The notes: a model not told the origin generated them from the sequence alone. Shown: positions 13,195-33,822, counted from the first letter of the stretch. The stretch is 64,000 nucleotides of DNA from Glandiceps talaboti (GCF_964340395.1 NC_135552.1:20703181-20767180), one strand, 5' to 3'. Program-made: numbers and translations.

Positions 13195-15330
13195 ATGACT
13201 GATCCAAATCAAGGTAGGTAGGACAAGTATTTTCAAATATCTAACGATCGAATATTTTTTTTTTGTATCACGAAATTATTGTGACAGCTCGTCGACATAG
13301 AACTAAAAACCCAAACACGACATTAGGTTATGATGAGACATTGCTTCGAATCTACACATCCTTAGTGAACAAATAAGTCTTTGACATTCCTTTCTTTTAC
13401 TCTACGTGGATACAATGTTGGTGTAATCACTTAACCTTGTGAATGTCGAGTAAGGGGCGTATATTTGATGACATTCGTAGCATTTTGTCAAAAATTCGTA
13501 AACATTCGAAGGTTCATGTATGTCACTGTATGTCGAAGATGTGACATCATCACCTAAGGGGTATAATCTGTATAGTCACAGGTGAATTAAAGTCCACCGG
13601 TGCTTGGAAAAGTTCCAAGTTATTCATCAATATAATTCGTCCTAAGGTACATACGACCCACCTGACACAATCAAACCTTTCTATGGACGTCTGGCAGGGA
13701 ACAGAAAACAACACCACGTGACCAAGTGATTGCTAGTTATTGCACGTTACACATATAACTTTATTACCTGACGTCACCAACATAGCAACAACGAACCAAC
13801 ATATGTAACTATAAACACAAACGTATTTTTCGGGGTAGGTGGGGCTCAGGCGCTAATCTGTACATGAGTCAACTGGATCGTGACTATATTGCCCCCTCCC
13901 CTTCCTTCCCTCCCTACCTAAATGACCATAATATGTTCTGAGCATTTTTTTAAAGCGTCACCGTCATTTTAGACACAATTTGTTTGAGGCATTCTTGTGC
14001 GTTCGTTGACTATCTCTGTGTTTGTGCTCTTATTTTACTTTGTATAGCGTACCGCGTTTTTACAAGAAATTAACAATACTTTTATAAAACTATTACAATA
14101 ATATTGACAATACTTGTAATAAACACACGGACAATACAAAGCACTTATAGGATTCCATTTCATATAATTGTTCCATTGTATTGTATTGTATTGTATTGTA
14201 TTGTATTGTATTGTATTGTATTGTATTTTACTGCATTGTGTTGTGTCGTGTTGTGTTGCACTGTACTGTTCTGTACTGTATTGTATATTTAGTATAACAT
14301 TTAAAAAAATTTAATATGTTTCCAAAAGTTAATCATTGTGTGTAGACATGGAAGTGTCAGGTAGGACAGTTTAGAAAGACATGGTAGTTGTAATAAAGGA
14401 ACATTAAGTAATTACAGGATATGGCGGGGAAAATCGAGCTGGGTCTGGTGCATAAATGTTTGTCGATCCAGTTTTCTAAAAAGTGGTCCACCCCAATATC
14501 CCTTTCCTAAAACTTGGTCCTCCAGCCGGTTCAAATATGAAATATGAAAAGGGATACGAGTCTCAAAATCGATGATAACAACTCGACCCCACCGCTGCCA
14601 CCACATTGTTAATTTTAAAGGCATGGAACTCTATCCCACTACTACCACTACAGTAAATTGCATATGGAAGAGCCAAAAAATTCCAAGAAATGTAAAAGTT
14701 CAATAATGCAATTAGTCAAAATAAAAACGTGACCCTCTCCTAATTCCATATATTTTAAATATGGCCCTCCCTAGAAGCTATTTGTAAAATGTGCATTTGT
14801 AAAATACATCCTTGTAATACACACAATCATTTATTGATAATTGTACATAATACACATCTCAAACACAGTGGAAATGTGGAATATAGCCTAACAGCGAGCA
14901 ATTGTATTATTTAATCGTCTAGTTTAGTATTAGCGTCATTTTGACAAATTTTGATAAATTGAATGCACAACATTAAACCAGAAGTATTTAGAACTTTAAT
15001 ATAGCCATTATATACATATAAAGTTATCGTAATCATATCATATATCACGTCTTAGATTTACCTGGTCAACCCAAACAACCAGACGCATATGGACAACCAT
15101 CTCAATCTGAATATGGACAACCCCCACCATCGTATGGTCAACCCCAACCTGGATATGGGCAACCCCAGCCTGGTTATGGGCAACCCCAGCCTGGTTATGG
15201 GCAACCCCAGCCTGGTTATGGGACGTCTTCAGCACAGGCAACGGTTGTAAGTAGATAATGTACATAGTAAAATTGACACAACACATACATACATACATAC
15301 ATACATACATACATACATACATACATACAT

Positions 15331-15370
<40 letters not shown>

Positions 15371-15570
15371 ACATACATACATACATACATACATACATAC
15401 ATACATACATACATACATACATAACGTTCTTTTAGCTGTATCTGGCTATTTTTGTCACAACTAATAATATAAACATTCCGTCTTGTATTGTGGGTTGATT
15501 TTGGAAACAGCTTATATAGAATTGTCACAACAAGAGATAAATAGACAAACATGCTGACAGACGAATAAAC

Positions 15571-15657
<87 letters not shown>

Positions 15658-16820
15658 GCGTAAATAGACTCTGAAGATAAATATTTTAATGTATGTACAA
15701 CAATCTCGTTTGTGTTGAGTCACTTTCAATAAATAAAGAGCATATATGTTTGTTTGTCTACTGTATTGTGCATTAGCGCAAGTTAACATAAACAGAATTT
15801 CAACCTGAAATCGGTAAGCAGTAAACAAAACAGTTGTTCGTCTAAATGAAGAATGAAAACTACTTGAAGAAGTTGGGAGAGGCTATGACCCTTATTATAC
15901 TTGTCTATTATGCATTCGGCATTCAGATTCCCAGATTCGCGTTGTTGTCCTTTTCAGATTGCAGCACCACAGCCGATGGTAATGAACACTGTAGTAGTGA
16001 ATAGGTCTGCACCCAGTAATTATTTGGGTTTGGCTATATTCGGTATGCTGTGTTGTTTCCTACCAACTGGTATTGTTGCCGTTGTGTTTGCCGCCATGGT
16101 AAGCTGTTTTGTTAATGTTAGGAATCTTGGTGTAGATTTGACGAATATGTGACTACATTACAAAGTCATTGGGGGATTAAAAAGAGAAAGACAGACACAC
16201 TCGGATAAATTACAAACAGGTATAAAGTATAAGATTGACATTTCACAAAATGTATGAATGGAGCACTTTTTGTCATCATAGGAGTAAAATACAAAATGTA
16301 GGTGTGGAGCACTTTTTGTCATCATAGCAATGAAATAGGTGTGGTTTGATAATAAAGTACTGGTAATGTTTTCACAACAAAATTGAAACAGAACATTGGG
16401 TGAATTCTTCAGAAGTGCACCAACATTGAATAAGCATAACGTTTTACCTAATGGGTCCCCAATTTTTCTTCCACATATTTTCAGTCCATATATTCATTTT
16501 TATGATGAAAGCATAGATAAAAAACTGGGAGTATAATTACTTATACTATATAACATACCTTAAAACATCCTTAGGAACAACAAGTTGAACTCAAAAATAT
16601 TAACCATACAGCAGAGACATGAATTGAATCAATAAAACAAAAAAGTATAAGTTTCGGTAATTTTATCTTCTTTTTTATTTTATTTTATTTTTATTAGTTT
16701 TGTAAATATTGAATGCATTTCAATCTTTTCCAATTTCTGAATTTTCTGTAAATGGGATAATCCTGTAGACATCTCAAATAAATAAATAAATAAATAAATA
16801 AATAGATAAATAAAAAATAT

Positions 16821-16866
<46 letters not shown>

Positions 16867-17389
16867 ACCATAACAAGACGGTGATTAACGCATTGTAATT
16901 TGTCATTCCCTTTTTAATATTTCAAGAAAAAATTGTTCAAATGATAGAATATTGCTTGAAAGTGAAGTACACTGTATCATGCTAATTTGATGAAATGTAT
17001 GTAACAATTAAACATTGTATTATTCAAATTGTTTTCTCAAGTTAAGTAATCTACGTGAGTACTTTCAGGTTATAGTTGTCCTTCAACCTGTTTTATAAAG
17101 TACACTTGGTGATATACGTGTTTTTGAGAAGTCAAAATCAATTCAATTATTTTAATTTAACTTTTCAATCCTTATAGTGCGACATCAACAAAACATTGAC
17201 GTTTTACATTTTTCCCGACAGGTGGACGGTGCTTGGAATAGTGGAGACGAGGAGAACGCACGCAGTTATTCTGAAAGCGCCAAATGTTGGAGTATTGCTA
17301 CAATTGTAGTCGGGGTTGTGATCTACGTGGTATCGGTCATTATTTTCCCTCTGTTGTTTTTTATCGGCTTTCTCAGCCTCTTCGTCTAG
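13195..17389 (+). CDS. CD225/dispanin (IFITM-like) small membrane protein, gene 2 (tandem paralog)
   Basis: Exons 13195-13213, 15056-15246, 15958-16098 and 17222-17389 join in frame with the same phases as gene 1 (1, 0, 0) and encode 172 residues. Seen: start MTDPNQ, a proline-rich head with four GQPQPGY units (gene 1 has three), Cys-Cys at 102-103 followed by [10 protein letters not shown], loop GDEENA from 125, and AKCW from 137. Two hydrophobic segments lie at about 92-116 and 141-170. The tail after the second helix is shorter than in gene 1 and almost wholly hydrophobic. A canonical AATAAA lies about 500 bp after the stop (17889). Same order, orientation and exon structure as gene 1 about 2 kb upstream, so it is a local duplication. 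The introns differ in their microsatellites. Function inferred from family only: membrane-associated, possibly defence-related. Confidence 0.85.
14175..14226. repeat. ATTGT pentanucleotide repeat
   Basis: Same motif as the ACAAT array of gene 1 but in reverse orientation; also lies in intron 1, here of dispanin gene 2. Confidence 0.9.
15285..15422. repeat. CATA and CA microsatellite
   Basis: Compound repeat in intron 2 of dispanin gene 2, starting about 40 bp after the exon. Confidence 0.9.
15575..15658. repeat. AGAC tetranucleotide repeat
   Basis: Pure tract of about 84 bp in intron 2 of dispanin gene 2. Confidence 0.9.
16255..16340. repeat. Two-copy direct repeat of about 47 bp
   Basis: GGAGCACTTTTTGTCATCAT occurs twice, each copy followed by AG and an AATA-containing spacer. 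Confidence 0.6.
16775..16863. repeat. AAAT then GT microsatellites
   Basis: AAAT repeats to about 16815 and a GT tract from 16824, in intron 3 of dispanin gene 2. Confidence 0.9.
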
Positions 17390-17888
17390 TATTGTAACCG
17401 AGCGCCATCTTTATTTTAACCAGTTATTCGGCCTACTAAGAGTTGTAGTATGGATACTACACTTTAAGAAGACAGCACGCAACACTTTTATACTCTAACT
17501 AGATGTTTCAGGTTTAAATAGACAATGACACACCCTGTATTGCGACGCAGTATAAGCGATAATCAGACGAGTGGGATTGTTAAGGTCGATACGTACTGTC
17601 ATGCACTTAATGTTTGTATGTTTATATTGCATATTGGGGGTTTACTTCTGTAGTTGGCGATCGAGTATTTGCCTTCATGGCGACATTTCGAGACGACCTC
17701 GGATTTTTTGTTCAGTAGCGTACTCTTGTCAGCATTGATTATACATAGTTTCTCAGTTAACGAGAGATTACAACGTTTTGTCTCACTTGTATAAGCAGCC
17801 GCATGGATGATGATATCCCACTTGATACCATATGACTGGTTTCTTTCCTTCAAATTTCAAACTTGAATTTATACTTGTATATGTCTCG

Positions 17889-17894
17889 AATAAA
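17889..17894 (+). terminator. Candidate polyadenylation signal, dispanin gene 2
   Basis: AATAAA 500 bp after the stop codon, followed within 40 bp by a GT-containing stretch. Confidence 0.4.
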
Positions 17895-18136
17895 AATGAC
17901 AAGTTGGAGACGCCGGCTTTACTTCTAATCCAAAATTCATAGAGCAACGTTTCGGCGGTGTGGCGCGCTGGTTAGATCTTTAAAAGTAAAAATACAAAAT
18001 ATACATAACATACAATGTATCTCAAACCGTCCAATTCATTGATATTATTCAAGACATTTACACTTATTGTCACTATTCTTAGCTATGTATTACTTTGCAT
18101 CTGTAAAAATTACCAAAATCATTTTTGTAATTATCA

Positions 18137-18211
<75 letters not shown>
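18137..18211. repeat. TTA trinucleotide repeat
   Basis: About 75 bp, pure. Confidence 0.9.
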
Positions 18212-19199
18212 CATCAGAGGAATGTCTTTTTACATACACGTCATTTTAAAATCTATTTTATATTTCCATGGAAACAGCTAATCCCCGGTGTTTTATTTCA
18301 TGTTTGTTGCTACAGATGTTACCGACTCACAAGATAATCTGTCAAGTGTTTTATTTATTTCATGTCTCAATGCAAGAATCCCTATAATGTGGTGAATTTT
18401 GGTTACCATGGAATTAGGAAAATGTAAAATGTAAAATGTAATATTTGATTTTATTATTGTTTTTACTTTTGGGATATTCATGTAAAGGCAGTGACAAAGC
18501 ATACTGTTTTTATCTTTTATATTAAAGCGTTCTGAATAAATAATACTGATAATTTAAAAAATAAACATGACTTTACCCTGAGGACAGGATGTTGCCCTGC
18601 CGTCTGCACAGTAAAATATCCTACGAGGATAGCATTCATTTCTGGCTAAAAAGACAGTTGTCTATGATTTGAAGCTGTAAAGAGTGAGTTGTTTTGTACT
18701 TCCTCCAAATGTTTATAATTATTTCAAATTAAGGTGGGTTTCAACTAACTACAACATAGTTTTACGTATGCGCGTACTTGGCGCACGATCAAGAATCGCC
18801 ATTTTCGGGCCAGATGTCCTGACAACCAGCACGAGCTTTATAGGACTGGTGTTGTCGTGTCGGTACTAGTGTAATGGAAAGCATAGTGATAAACAAGTCA
18901 GGAAAATTCCAATCCAGATCGAAAAGAGGAAGAGCAAGCGCATGGCAAAGGCGAGGAGGTCGCTCACAAATGTCGTCACCAGTGTATATGACAGCACGGT
19001 GACAACACAGACACAAAAGTAATGATTGTTTTGATCAACTGTTAACTGTTAAGTTGCCAAGGCTTGAAGTCCGGGCATTTGATAAAAATCTATCAAGATA
19101 TCCTTTTTTTTAAAGTGGAATTTCTCCTTTGGCCGTGGCTAACTGAAGGAGACTCAATATCAACGTTTTTTCGTGTTTTGTGATATCACATGGTTCATA

Positions 19200-19200
<1 letters not shown>

Positions 19201-19274
<74 letters not shown>

Positions 19275-19308
19275 CACTCACTCGCTCACTCACTCACACG
19301 CTCACACA
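19201..19308. repeat. CA microsatellite with CACT tail
   Basis: CA tract of about 65 bp decaying into CACTCACT units. Confidence 0.9.
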
Positions 19309-21569
19309 GATTAAAATGTAAACATAATATACAAATGTATGGTATTGTGCCCTGTCGGACTCTGCACGGCTACCCTCGAGCTAACACACACCCATTTAAA
19401 GGATTGGTTGATAAATAGCAAATAAACTGAATATACTTCTTAATCACTTTATTCGTCAGGATGTATAATTGTAATATTCTTTTAAAGGAATGTAAAACCT
19501 GACAAACTGTAACCCAAAGTAGAAGAGAATAGGATTTGTATTGCTCATCAAAATAAACACATGTTTTTGCTATCACTACAGTTTACTATATTTTGAAGCT
19601 TAAGTGTCGGCGTTTACTTTGTACTTACCATGGAAATTGGGGCCAGTGTACTCTGGCTTGCGGCTACGGAAGACGAGTGACTGCGATCATTTCTCGCCCT
19701 CTATAGGTACCATCTGTTCAATGGTCCATATGTCTCAGTATTGAAGCACACTTTCGTTTGCGTAGACCGTGGTAGGAAGTTTCCATATTTCGAAAAGAAG
19801 AAGACGTTCTTTTTCTTTAATAAGTATAAGGTGGGTTAATAATCTAACATTGTGTTATCAGTAATGTTAACGTCCAAGTAACTCTTTTTCTTTTTAGCAA
19901 TTTCGCTAAAAAAAAAAGGATATGGCCATCCTTTCAAGGGGAATGTCACGTCACGATATAAAGGGATTTTCGTAACCTTTGAGTTCTGGAGATGATTTCA
20001 CATCACATAAATTTCGCTAGGTTGCCAAGAAACACCAAATTGGAACTCTTTTTTACCTGTACTATTCTTTCTATGTCTTAGCAGACATGACTCTTTATTA
20101 GATGAAGAATACACATTAATGTCTATTTATCTGAAGAAAATAAGAATTTGATAGTCATGAATATTCAATATTTATCTAATCCATATTCATGTCTGGTAAA
20201 AAAAAGCATGTGGCAACTTAAGAATGTACCACTGCTAAGAGCAACAGAGATGAAAACTGTTTCTAGTAAGATAGCAAAATTTACGTGATGTCAAATGATG
20301 AAATGACTCCCCAGAACCCAAAGTTTCTGAAAATACCTTTATTTTCCGGAGTGGGGTTCTCTTTTTAGCCAAGTAAGCAATTCATTTCCTGAAGAAAAGT
20401 TGTTATTTATAAGTCTAGTGAAAATGGCATTTTTGTTTGAAGTATAGTATTTATTTTGTCAGGGAACTCCTTAAAACCGATAGGCTGAATTATCACTGTA
20501 CACATCTTATTCGTTGACGGTATGTAAACCGTAGTACATGTACGGACCCGATTTCATGTTTGTCAACAAATTCTAAATTTATTGGGTGTTGAAGAGGCCT
20601 GATTCCAAGGCAATTATACATGATTTTGAATCATAATCACTTGCACAAGGCGAAATTAAGAACAAAAAATATATAAGTCTTAATCATATACTCGCTTCTT
20701 ACCGTCATTGTATTTCGTATATATCAGGTCTATGTAACCACGTGACCAGTAATTTCTGATTGATGAGTCGTCAAATCACTAGCTTTAGGAAACAATTAAA
20801 AAATATGTGCGTAGCAAGTTACAATTCTTTTTACGAAATCCTTCAGCGATACGCACAGAGATAGTCAAAAGGTCACAATATGTTAATTATGCTAATTTAT
20901 GTGTAGATTTTCATTAAAACGTACAATTATTATTCAAATACCATCTTATATCAAATATTTCAATCTATAAAAATTCAATAGAGAAATTTCTGAGATACAT
21001 AGAAGAACTCGGAAACAGACAAACTATATTAATGGGAATAATAATGAATTCATGGCAAACTTCTTGCTTTAAATGGTTTAAAGGCGATTCTAAATGCTCA
21101 TACCAGAATACGATTCAGGAATACGTGGTCTAGCAAAATAGCAATAGTTATTGTGAGTATTTAGAATCACCTGTAACTAAATCTAATGCTCTAATCTATA
21201 CTTGGAGATATTTAGCCGCATAATAGCTTTTCCCTACCCAGGGGTTACTCTAAGGGATGATGTAGTAGGGAGTATCTTTTCTGAAAATGTGTATCAAAAT
21301 ACTCCTTATCTGACTTTATTATTGAGACCTTTTCGGAAAGTAAGGATATGCACGTACCAAGAGCAAAGAAATAAGAAGAAGACCAGATGTAAAGCTGAAT
21401 GCCTCCCGTAAGGGGCGGTTTTCAATTGTTGTACAAGATTTAGCAAATTAATTAGATTGCTTCATTTAACTCAGAGACATGGAGGATTGGTATTACGTAG
21501 CATATTTAGGTGAATCGTCCAAAGGGAATAAAATAAAGTGAATTTTTATTTTTTATTAATCTTTCATAT

Positions 21570-21850
21570 ACAGACACAATTTCAGTGGTTAAGCACTGTT
21601 CTCCCAATGGAACCTGTTGCAAGATTACGTAAACAGAGAAAATGAACAAAAAGGGACAAACTAGGACAGAAAAGTTATAGAGACAGTGTTCTTTAAAAGA
21701 TATCCAATTACGTAACCAGACTACTTTCTTAAGATGTCTTTTAAATATCGATGGGTTCGGAGCTGATCTTATGGATAGGGGTAGATTGTTCCATAGTACA
21801 GCACCACTGTAGGGAAATGCCAGTTTATCATATTTTATTTAAACTGTAGC
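21570..21850 (+). mobile_element. Degenerate interspersed repeat, possibly a LINE 3' remnant
   Basis: The stretch with AAGATGTCTTTTAAATATCG, GGGTAGATTGTTCCATAG and AGGGAAATGCC resembles a decayed repeat seen widely in marine invertebrate genomes. A similar style recurs at 47210-47690. No open frame. Recognition is from memory of the pattern, so low confidence. Confidence 0.3.
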
Positions 21851-22057
21851 GATGTATATGAATAATATGTTACCTTTCCTGGCCTGTCTGAGTGAAGATT
21901 AAATATCGGCCTTAAGTGTCAAATACATGTACAGAAATATCAAATGTTCTGTAGTTTCAAATAATTGATGATGGTGTGTTATTACCTGAGTTGGTCTAAC
22001 AAGTTCATTTTCCATTTTTCACTTTCCATTTTCACCCTGTATCCTGTTCTAGTCAAG

Positions 22058-28698
<6,641 letters not shown>

Positions 28699-29113
28699 TG
28701 AAAATCAATGAGAAATCATGTAAAAATCCATGATTGGTTGTAACTACTGTATGGTAGCACGTGTAGTTCATTTCACTTATAAATGTAGCAAACAAACTGC
28801 ACCCATTCATTCATTCGTGCTATTTTGAAGTGTAGCATGTCCAGTTTCTTATTGGTTTCAATGTTGTTGTATCAAACAGAAAAGGTGCACGGTATTGTGA
28901 AATTCGCTGTACTAATCTCATGAGATATATACTAATATTTATATTTTATTGATGTTATTTATGTGTAAAGAAATACACCCATGTTCTGGGAGAAGTTCAC
29001 ACTTGGTACAATAGAGCAGGATAAAATTATTTTCCTTGTCAGTTCACAAGGCAGACAATTTAGGTCCAAGTTCATAAAATACATTTTTTAATTTGTCTAG
29101 TGCTTGCTTATAC

Positions 29114-29460
29114 ATGAATAACCACACCCATGGCAACAGCCACATGACACAGTCTACTATGAAGGTAGCAACACTGGTGGGTATTTCAGCAATTCTAAAT
29201 TAAACACAAACTGCTTAGCAACCATGGGTACACCCATAGCAACAGCCACATGACACTGTCTACTATGAAGGTAGCAACACTAGTGGGTATTTCAGTATTT
29301 CCAAAATAAACACAAACTGCTTAGCAACCATGGGCACACACATAGCAACAGCCACATGACACTGTCTGCTATGAAGGTAGCAACACTAGTGGGTATTTCA
29401 GTATTTCCGAATTAAACACAAAGATCTTAGCAACCATGGACACACCAATAGCAACAACTT
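29114..29460. repeat. 106-bp tandem repeat, about 3.2 copies
   Basis: The AACCATGG landmark falls at 29220, 29326 and 29432, a constant period of 106. Each unit has GCAACAGCCACATGACAC and GGTAGCAACACTAGTGGG. It may form part of the lectin 3' untranslated region. Confidence 0.85.
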
Positions 29461-29523
29461 AACTTCGTCTTGTACAAAAATAATAGCAGGATATATAGAA
29501 TTGTCAATTTTCTATACGGTTGT

Positions 29524-29529
29524 AATAAA
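29524..29529 (+). terminator. Possible polyadenylation signal, lectin gene
   Basis: AATAAA in TTGTAATAAAGC, 826 bp after the stop. An earlier AATAAA at 29305 sits inside a 106-bp tandem repeat. Weak assignment. Confidence 0.25.
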
Positions 29530-29717
29530 GCTATAGCTTATCTTACCTTATTTATGTATAGCATTTTAATTGTCAATGACTCAATCTGCTCTTCTCTTCA
29601 CATGTTAAAATGGAAAAAGACAAACTACTCTTAATTTAGCCATCAGAGGTTGCAGGACTGTGCTGAGATGTGGCGATTTTCACTTGCGTTGAGACAGAAA
29701 ATGTCTGAGCCTATTAG

Positions 29718-30009
<292 letters not shown>

Positions 30010-30319
30010 CACATACTTACTTGTCTGTGGACAGACAGACAGGTGGCTATTAACCGAGTCCAGACGAGGTCCAGACATACCTGTACCATTTTCAGAATGG
30101 GTATTACATCATTGTATTGGTATGAGAGCATTTGGGGAGAACCATTTGATTTCTGGGGGGGGGGGGCAGGGGGATTTTGAGAAAAAAAATTATTGGCAGG
30201 TGAAGGAGGAAAACAAATAATTGGATCCCATAATAGCTTGAGAAAAAAAATACCGCCAATGGCGTTGTAGCACAACTGTACAGCTTTTTAAAATGTTTAT
30301 CCATATGGTAGTCCATGCT

Positions 30320-30890
30320 AACAAGAAGTGTTCATTTGTTGAATGACTATCCAGTTGCCTATACAACCATGTTGCTATCTTTATGCTATATGCTATCATT
30401 TGGCTGTTGCTTTGGGCGTGGTCATGTTGTTAGATATATTTGCATACATTTTTTGAATGTTTATTCAATTGTCTATTAATCCCTGTTGTTATCTTTGCAA
30501 TATATGTGATCATTCGGCTGTTGCTATGGGCGTGGTCTTGTTGCTAGGCACATTTGCATACATTTTTTGAATGTTTATTCATTTGTCTTTCTATTCCTGT
30601 TGTTATCTTTGCAATATACGTTATTATTTGGCTGTTGCTAGGGACATGGTCTTGTTGCTAGGCAAATTTACATACATTTTTTGATTGTTTATTCAATTGT
30701 CTACTAATCCCTGTTGTTATCTTTGTGAAATACACGACCGTTTGGCTGTTACTATGGGCGTGGTCATGGTTGCTAGGGTATTTGCATACATTTTTTGAAT
30801 GTTTACTCATTTGCCTACCAGATGATGCTTTTATTTGACCAAAATATACTGCCATTTGGTTGTTGCTAAGGGTGTGGTCATGGTCGCTAG
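30320..30890. repeat. 114-bp tandem repeat, five copies
   Basis: GGCTGTTGCT recurs at 30402, 30516, 30630, 30744 and, as GGTTGTTGCT, 30857: a period of 114 (last 113). Each unit includes GGGCGTGGTC and GCATACATTTTTTGAATG. Leads directly into the interspersed repeat at 30.9-31.5 kb. Confidence 0.85.
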
Positions 30891-31545
30891 GGCCAATTTT
30901 CTCAATGTTTTGAAGAAAATCTGCAGAATAACACTTTCAGAAACATCTCACCAAGTTTCAGACTCAGTGACAACGTACTTTTTGAGATATAAGTTTTTGA
31001 CCAAAAATGAACATTTTTACACCTAATTTGCATATCACTCGTGGAATCATTGTATGCTTAATATTTCTTCATCCATACATCCCTAGATGCATCCCCTTTA
31101 AATTTCAGCCCAATCTGCTCAGTAGTTTTGGAATTATAGATTTTTAACCAAAAAGGCACATTTTTAGCCCTAATTTGCATATCACTGATGGAATCATCAC
31201 GTCATGAACAAATCTTACTTTACACCCCCTTAACAATGTTCCCACCAAATTTTGCACCAATCTGCCCAGTAGTTTCTGAGTTTAAGTTTTTTGACCAAAA
31301 ATCACATTTTTGGACCCAAATCACACACCTGTGATGCGATCATTTTGATTTGAACAATTTCCCAACTAGACACCCAAGGTAATGGACCCACCAAATATCA
31401 TGGCAATTGGTTCAGCGGTTTTTGACTTTAAGTTGTTTACACACACACACACATCCACACACACACACACACACACAGACAGACAGACGCCGGGCGATCC
31501 CTATAGCACTACTGAACAAGTTCAGTTGTGCTAAAAATTGTTGAA
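30890..31545 (+). mobile_element. Interspersed repeat with TTTGCATATCAC units and a hairpin tail
   Basis: Degenerate internal units (TTTTTGACCAAAAA, AATTTGCATATCAC, CCAATCTGCCCAGTAGTTTT) lead into a CA/AGAC tract and a tail with the perfect hairpin ACTGAAC-AA-GTTCAGT (31511-31526) then TGTGCTAA. A similar tail ends the copy at 53640-54090. No protein-coding frame, so probably non-autonomous. Confidence 0.45.
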
Positions 31546-32811
31546 ACAGACAGAAAGTAAAAAAAAAAGTTGTGATGTGCTGAAATCAGCTAAATTTGGG
31601 TGGTAATAAAGGGGGACGAAAGTCATCAATAATAAATAAGTGTATGACATTGCGTTTAACATATAACCACAGGGTTGTTAATTTAATTAATAATTGGAAG
31701 CATTTTCCAAAGCTGGTTCTAACTTGATTATTTTGTTAAATTGAATAAATTGGTTTAAAGGTCAGTTAGCCAAGTGACCGGTTTGTCAAGGTTATTGACC
31801 CTGGTATTAGGGTAAGTTAGCAGGGAAGACATTGGCGATACGTCCCCTAGCGATACCTAGTTGACCCTTCAAGGTTATTTTCAGTGTATGTGTTTCCTTG
31901 CGTTCAGTAGCGTTCATTCAAAAATACACTCTACAGTAACCATGTATCTGTACTGACTAGATAGTGCAATCCAAGGTTGGCTTTAATATCTTGTTGGCAT
32001 GCGCGTTTGAGAAACACAGACAGAGACCGAGAGACGGAGAAAGTGTTAACCCGTGCCTCTGCACTGAAGACAGTGAAATACAACGCCGGGGGCGTCCTTA
32101 TCAACCCCCCCCCCCCCCCTTCGATCCATCATACCTTTTTGTGCAAAGAGAGACAACTTACAACGCCAACAACGGCGGGTCTTTCAGGCTGGTGTACAAC
32201 AACAATATGTAAAGCGTGCACTGATTCACATATTTGAATTTTACCGATAGCTAGAGCCAACCACGTGGGTACTAGGGTGCTTTTCTGTGAATTAACTCTA
32301 CCTTTCATACTTATCCTTTGCATACTGCACTATTAAAAAAGTTGAAATGAATCAGGGGAGGGGGGGGGGCTAATTTTAACAGCCCGAAAATATAAAAGGA
32401 TTTATTTACCTGGTATATTTACCTACTAGTGGAAAACATCTCTACCTTTCAATCCGAAGTTAGTGTAGGTTCGAACCCAATCAAAGGGAGGGGGTAGCTC
32501 AAAAAATCTTTCTTCACGAACGATAAAGCTTTTCTTTATCAAACCTTGACTGTAAAATACGTCGTGTCGTTCCGCCCTCACACATCACGGTGTGCCTTAC
32601 ACACTATGTCTCAAAACTGCGCATTGACTACTACGTTTGGCAAACTCTGTCAAAGGAAGTTAACGTACTTGGAGAAATTGTATCAATATACTAAATATCC
32701 AGTTGTCTATGGACTGTTAATACTAATTACAGTAATAATATAGATATACATAATTATTCGAGCTATTTCGACCATTAGGACTGACTCTCCCTCACTCCCT
32801 GTCTGTCTATC

Positions 32812-33002
<191 letters not shown>

Positions 33003-33822
33003 ATTGAGAACCACCATGACATGGAGAGGGACAGTGTGCAATAATAAATACACACCCTCTACATTATACAACCTCACGACATAAATATATTTATCAATTT
33101 ATTGCATTTCAATTTTGTCACATGACAACTCCAGACAAGGCACTTAAAATAATCTGTCACACAAAATTTTAATTATCAAGAAATAAAGTCTTGTAAAACT
33201 GATTGTTTCTAGAAGTCCTATTCTGAGACAAACTGTAAGATACGTCACATCCTTTCGTCCTCACTGGCCTCATCTCTCGATCGAGACAGGGGTTAACAGT
33301 CATGGCGTACCTTACATCATGTACATACTAATTCTAAAGAGTAAACGTTGACATTTTGAAGAACTAAGTCTGAACAGTGACGCGACAAACACCAGAACTA
33401 TGTAATATGTCAATCATCTACACGTTCAGATACAGAAATATACCATTTCATTTCAGGCTCTTATAAAATGACACAGAGTTATTTATATTTAAGACATCTC
33501 TTATGCAACATTTGATATTCATGATACAAAATTTCAAAACTCAACAGGTGAGGGAGACCTCAGTTCAAACAATAATATCGAGTAGAAGCAAGACTTATAA
33601 AATCTGTGCAATGATGAAAATGTACTAGTTGAAACAAAGTATTTTTAACAAAACCTGAAAAGAGAAGCCAGGAAAAATACTGCAGAGTAGTCAGTTGTTT
33701 TTGCTGGCCACTGGTGCTTATCTGCATCCCTGATAGTTAGAGATGATCATGTAAGTGCTCAAGTTGTTAGTATACTTTCTACTTTGTTACAAACAGAATC
33801 TGAGGGCTTATCGAAAGAAAGC

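Larger units (their letters stand above)
17390..22057. other. No gene recognised between dispanin gene 2 and the lectin gene
   Basis: Holds the 3' untranslated region of gene 2, TTA and CA microsatellites and one old interspersed repeat at 21.57 kb. A short TSP1-like peptide at 19635-19703 is not supported as an exon. Confidence 0.55.

Noticed and set aside
19635-19703. Thrombospondin type 1-like peptide NWGQCTLACGYGRRVTA
   Set aside because: One short match; the frame ends in TAG exactly at the possible donor and there is no neighbour exon.
32468-32478. GGTTCGAACCC as a tRNA B box
   Set aside because: A convincing A box at the proper distance is missing on either strand.
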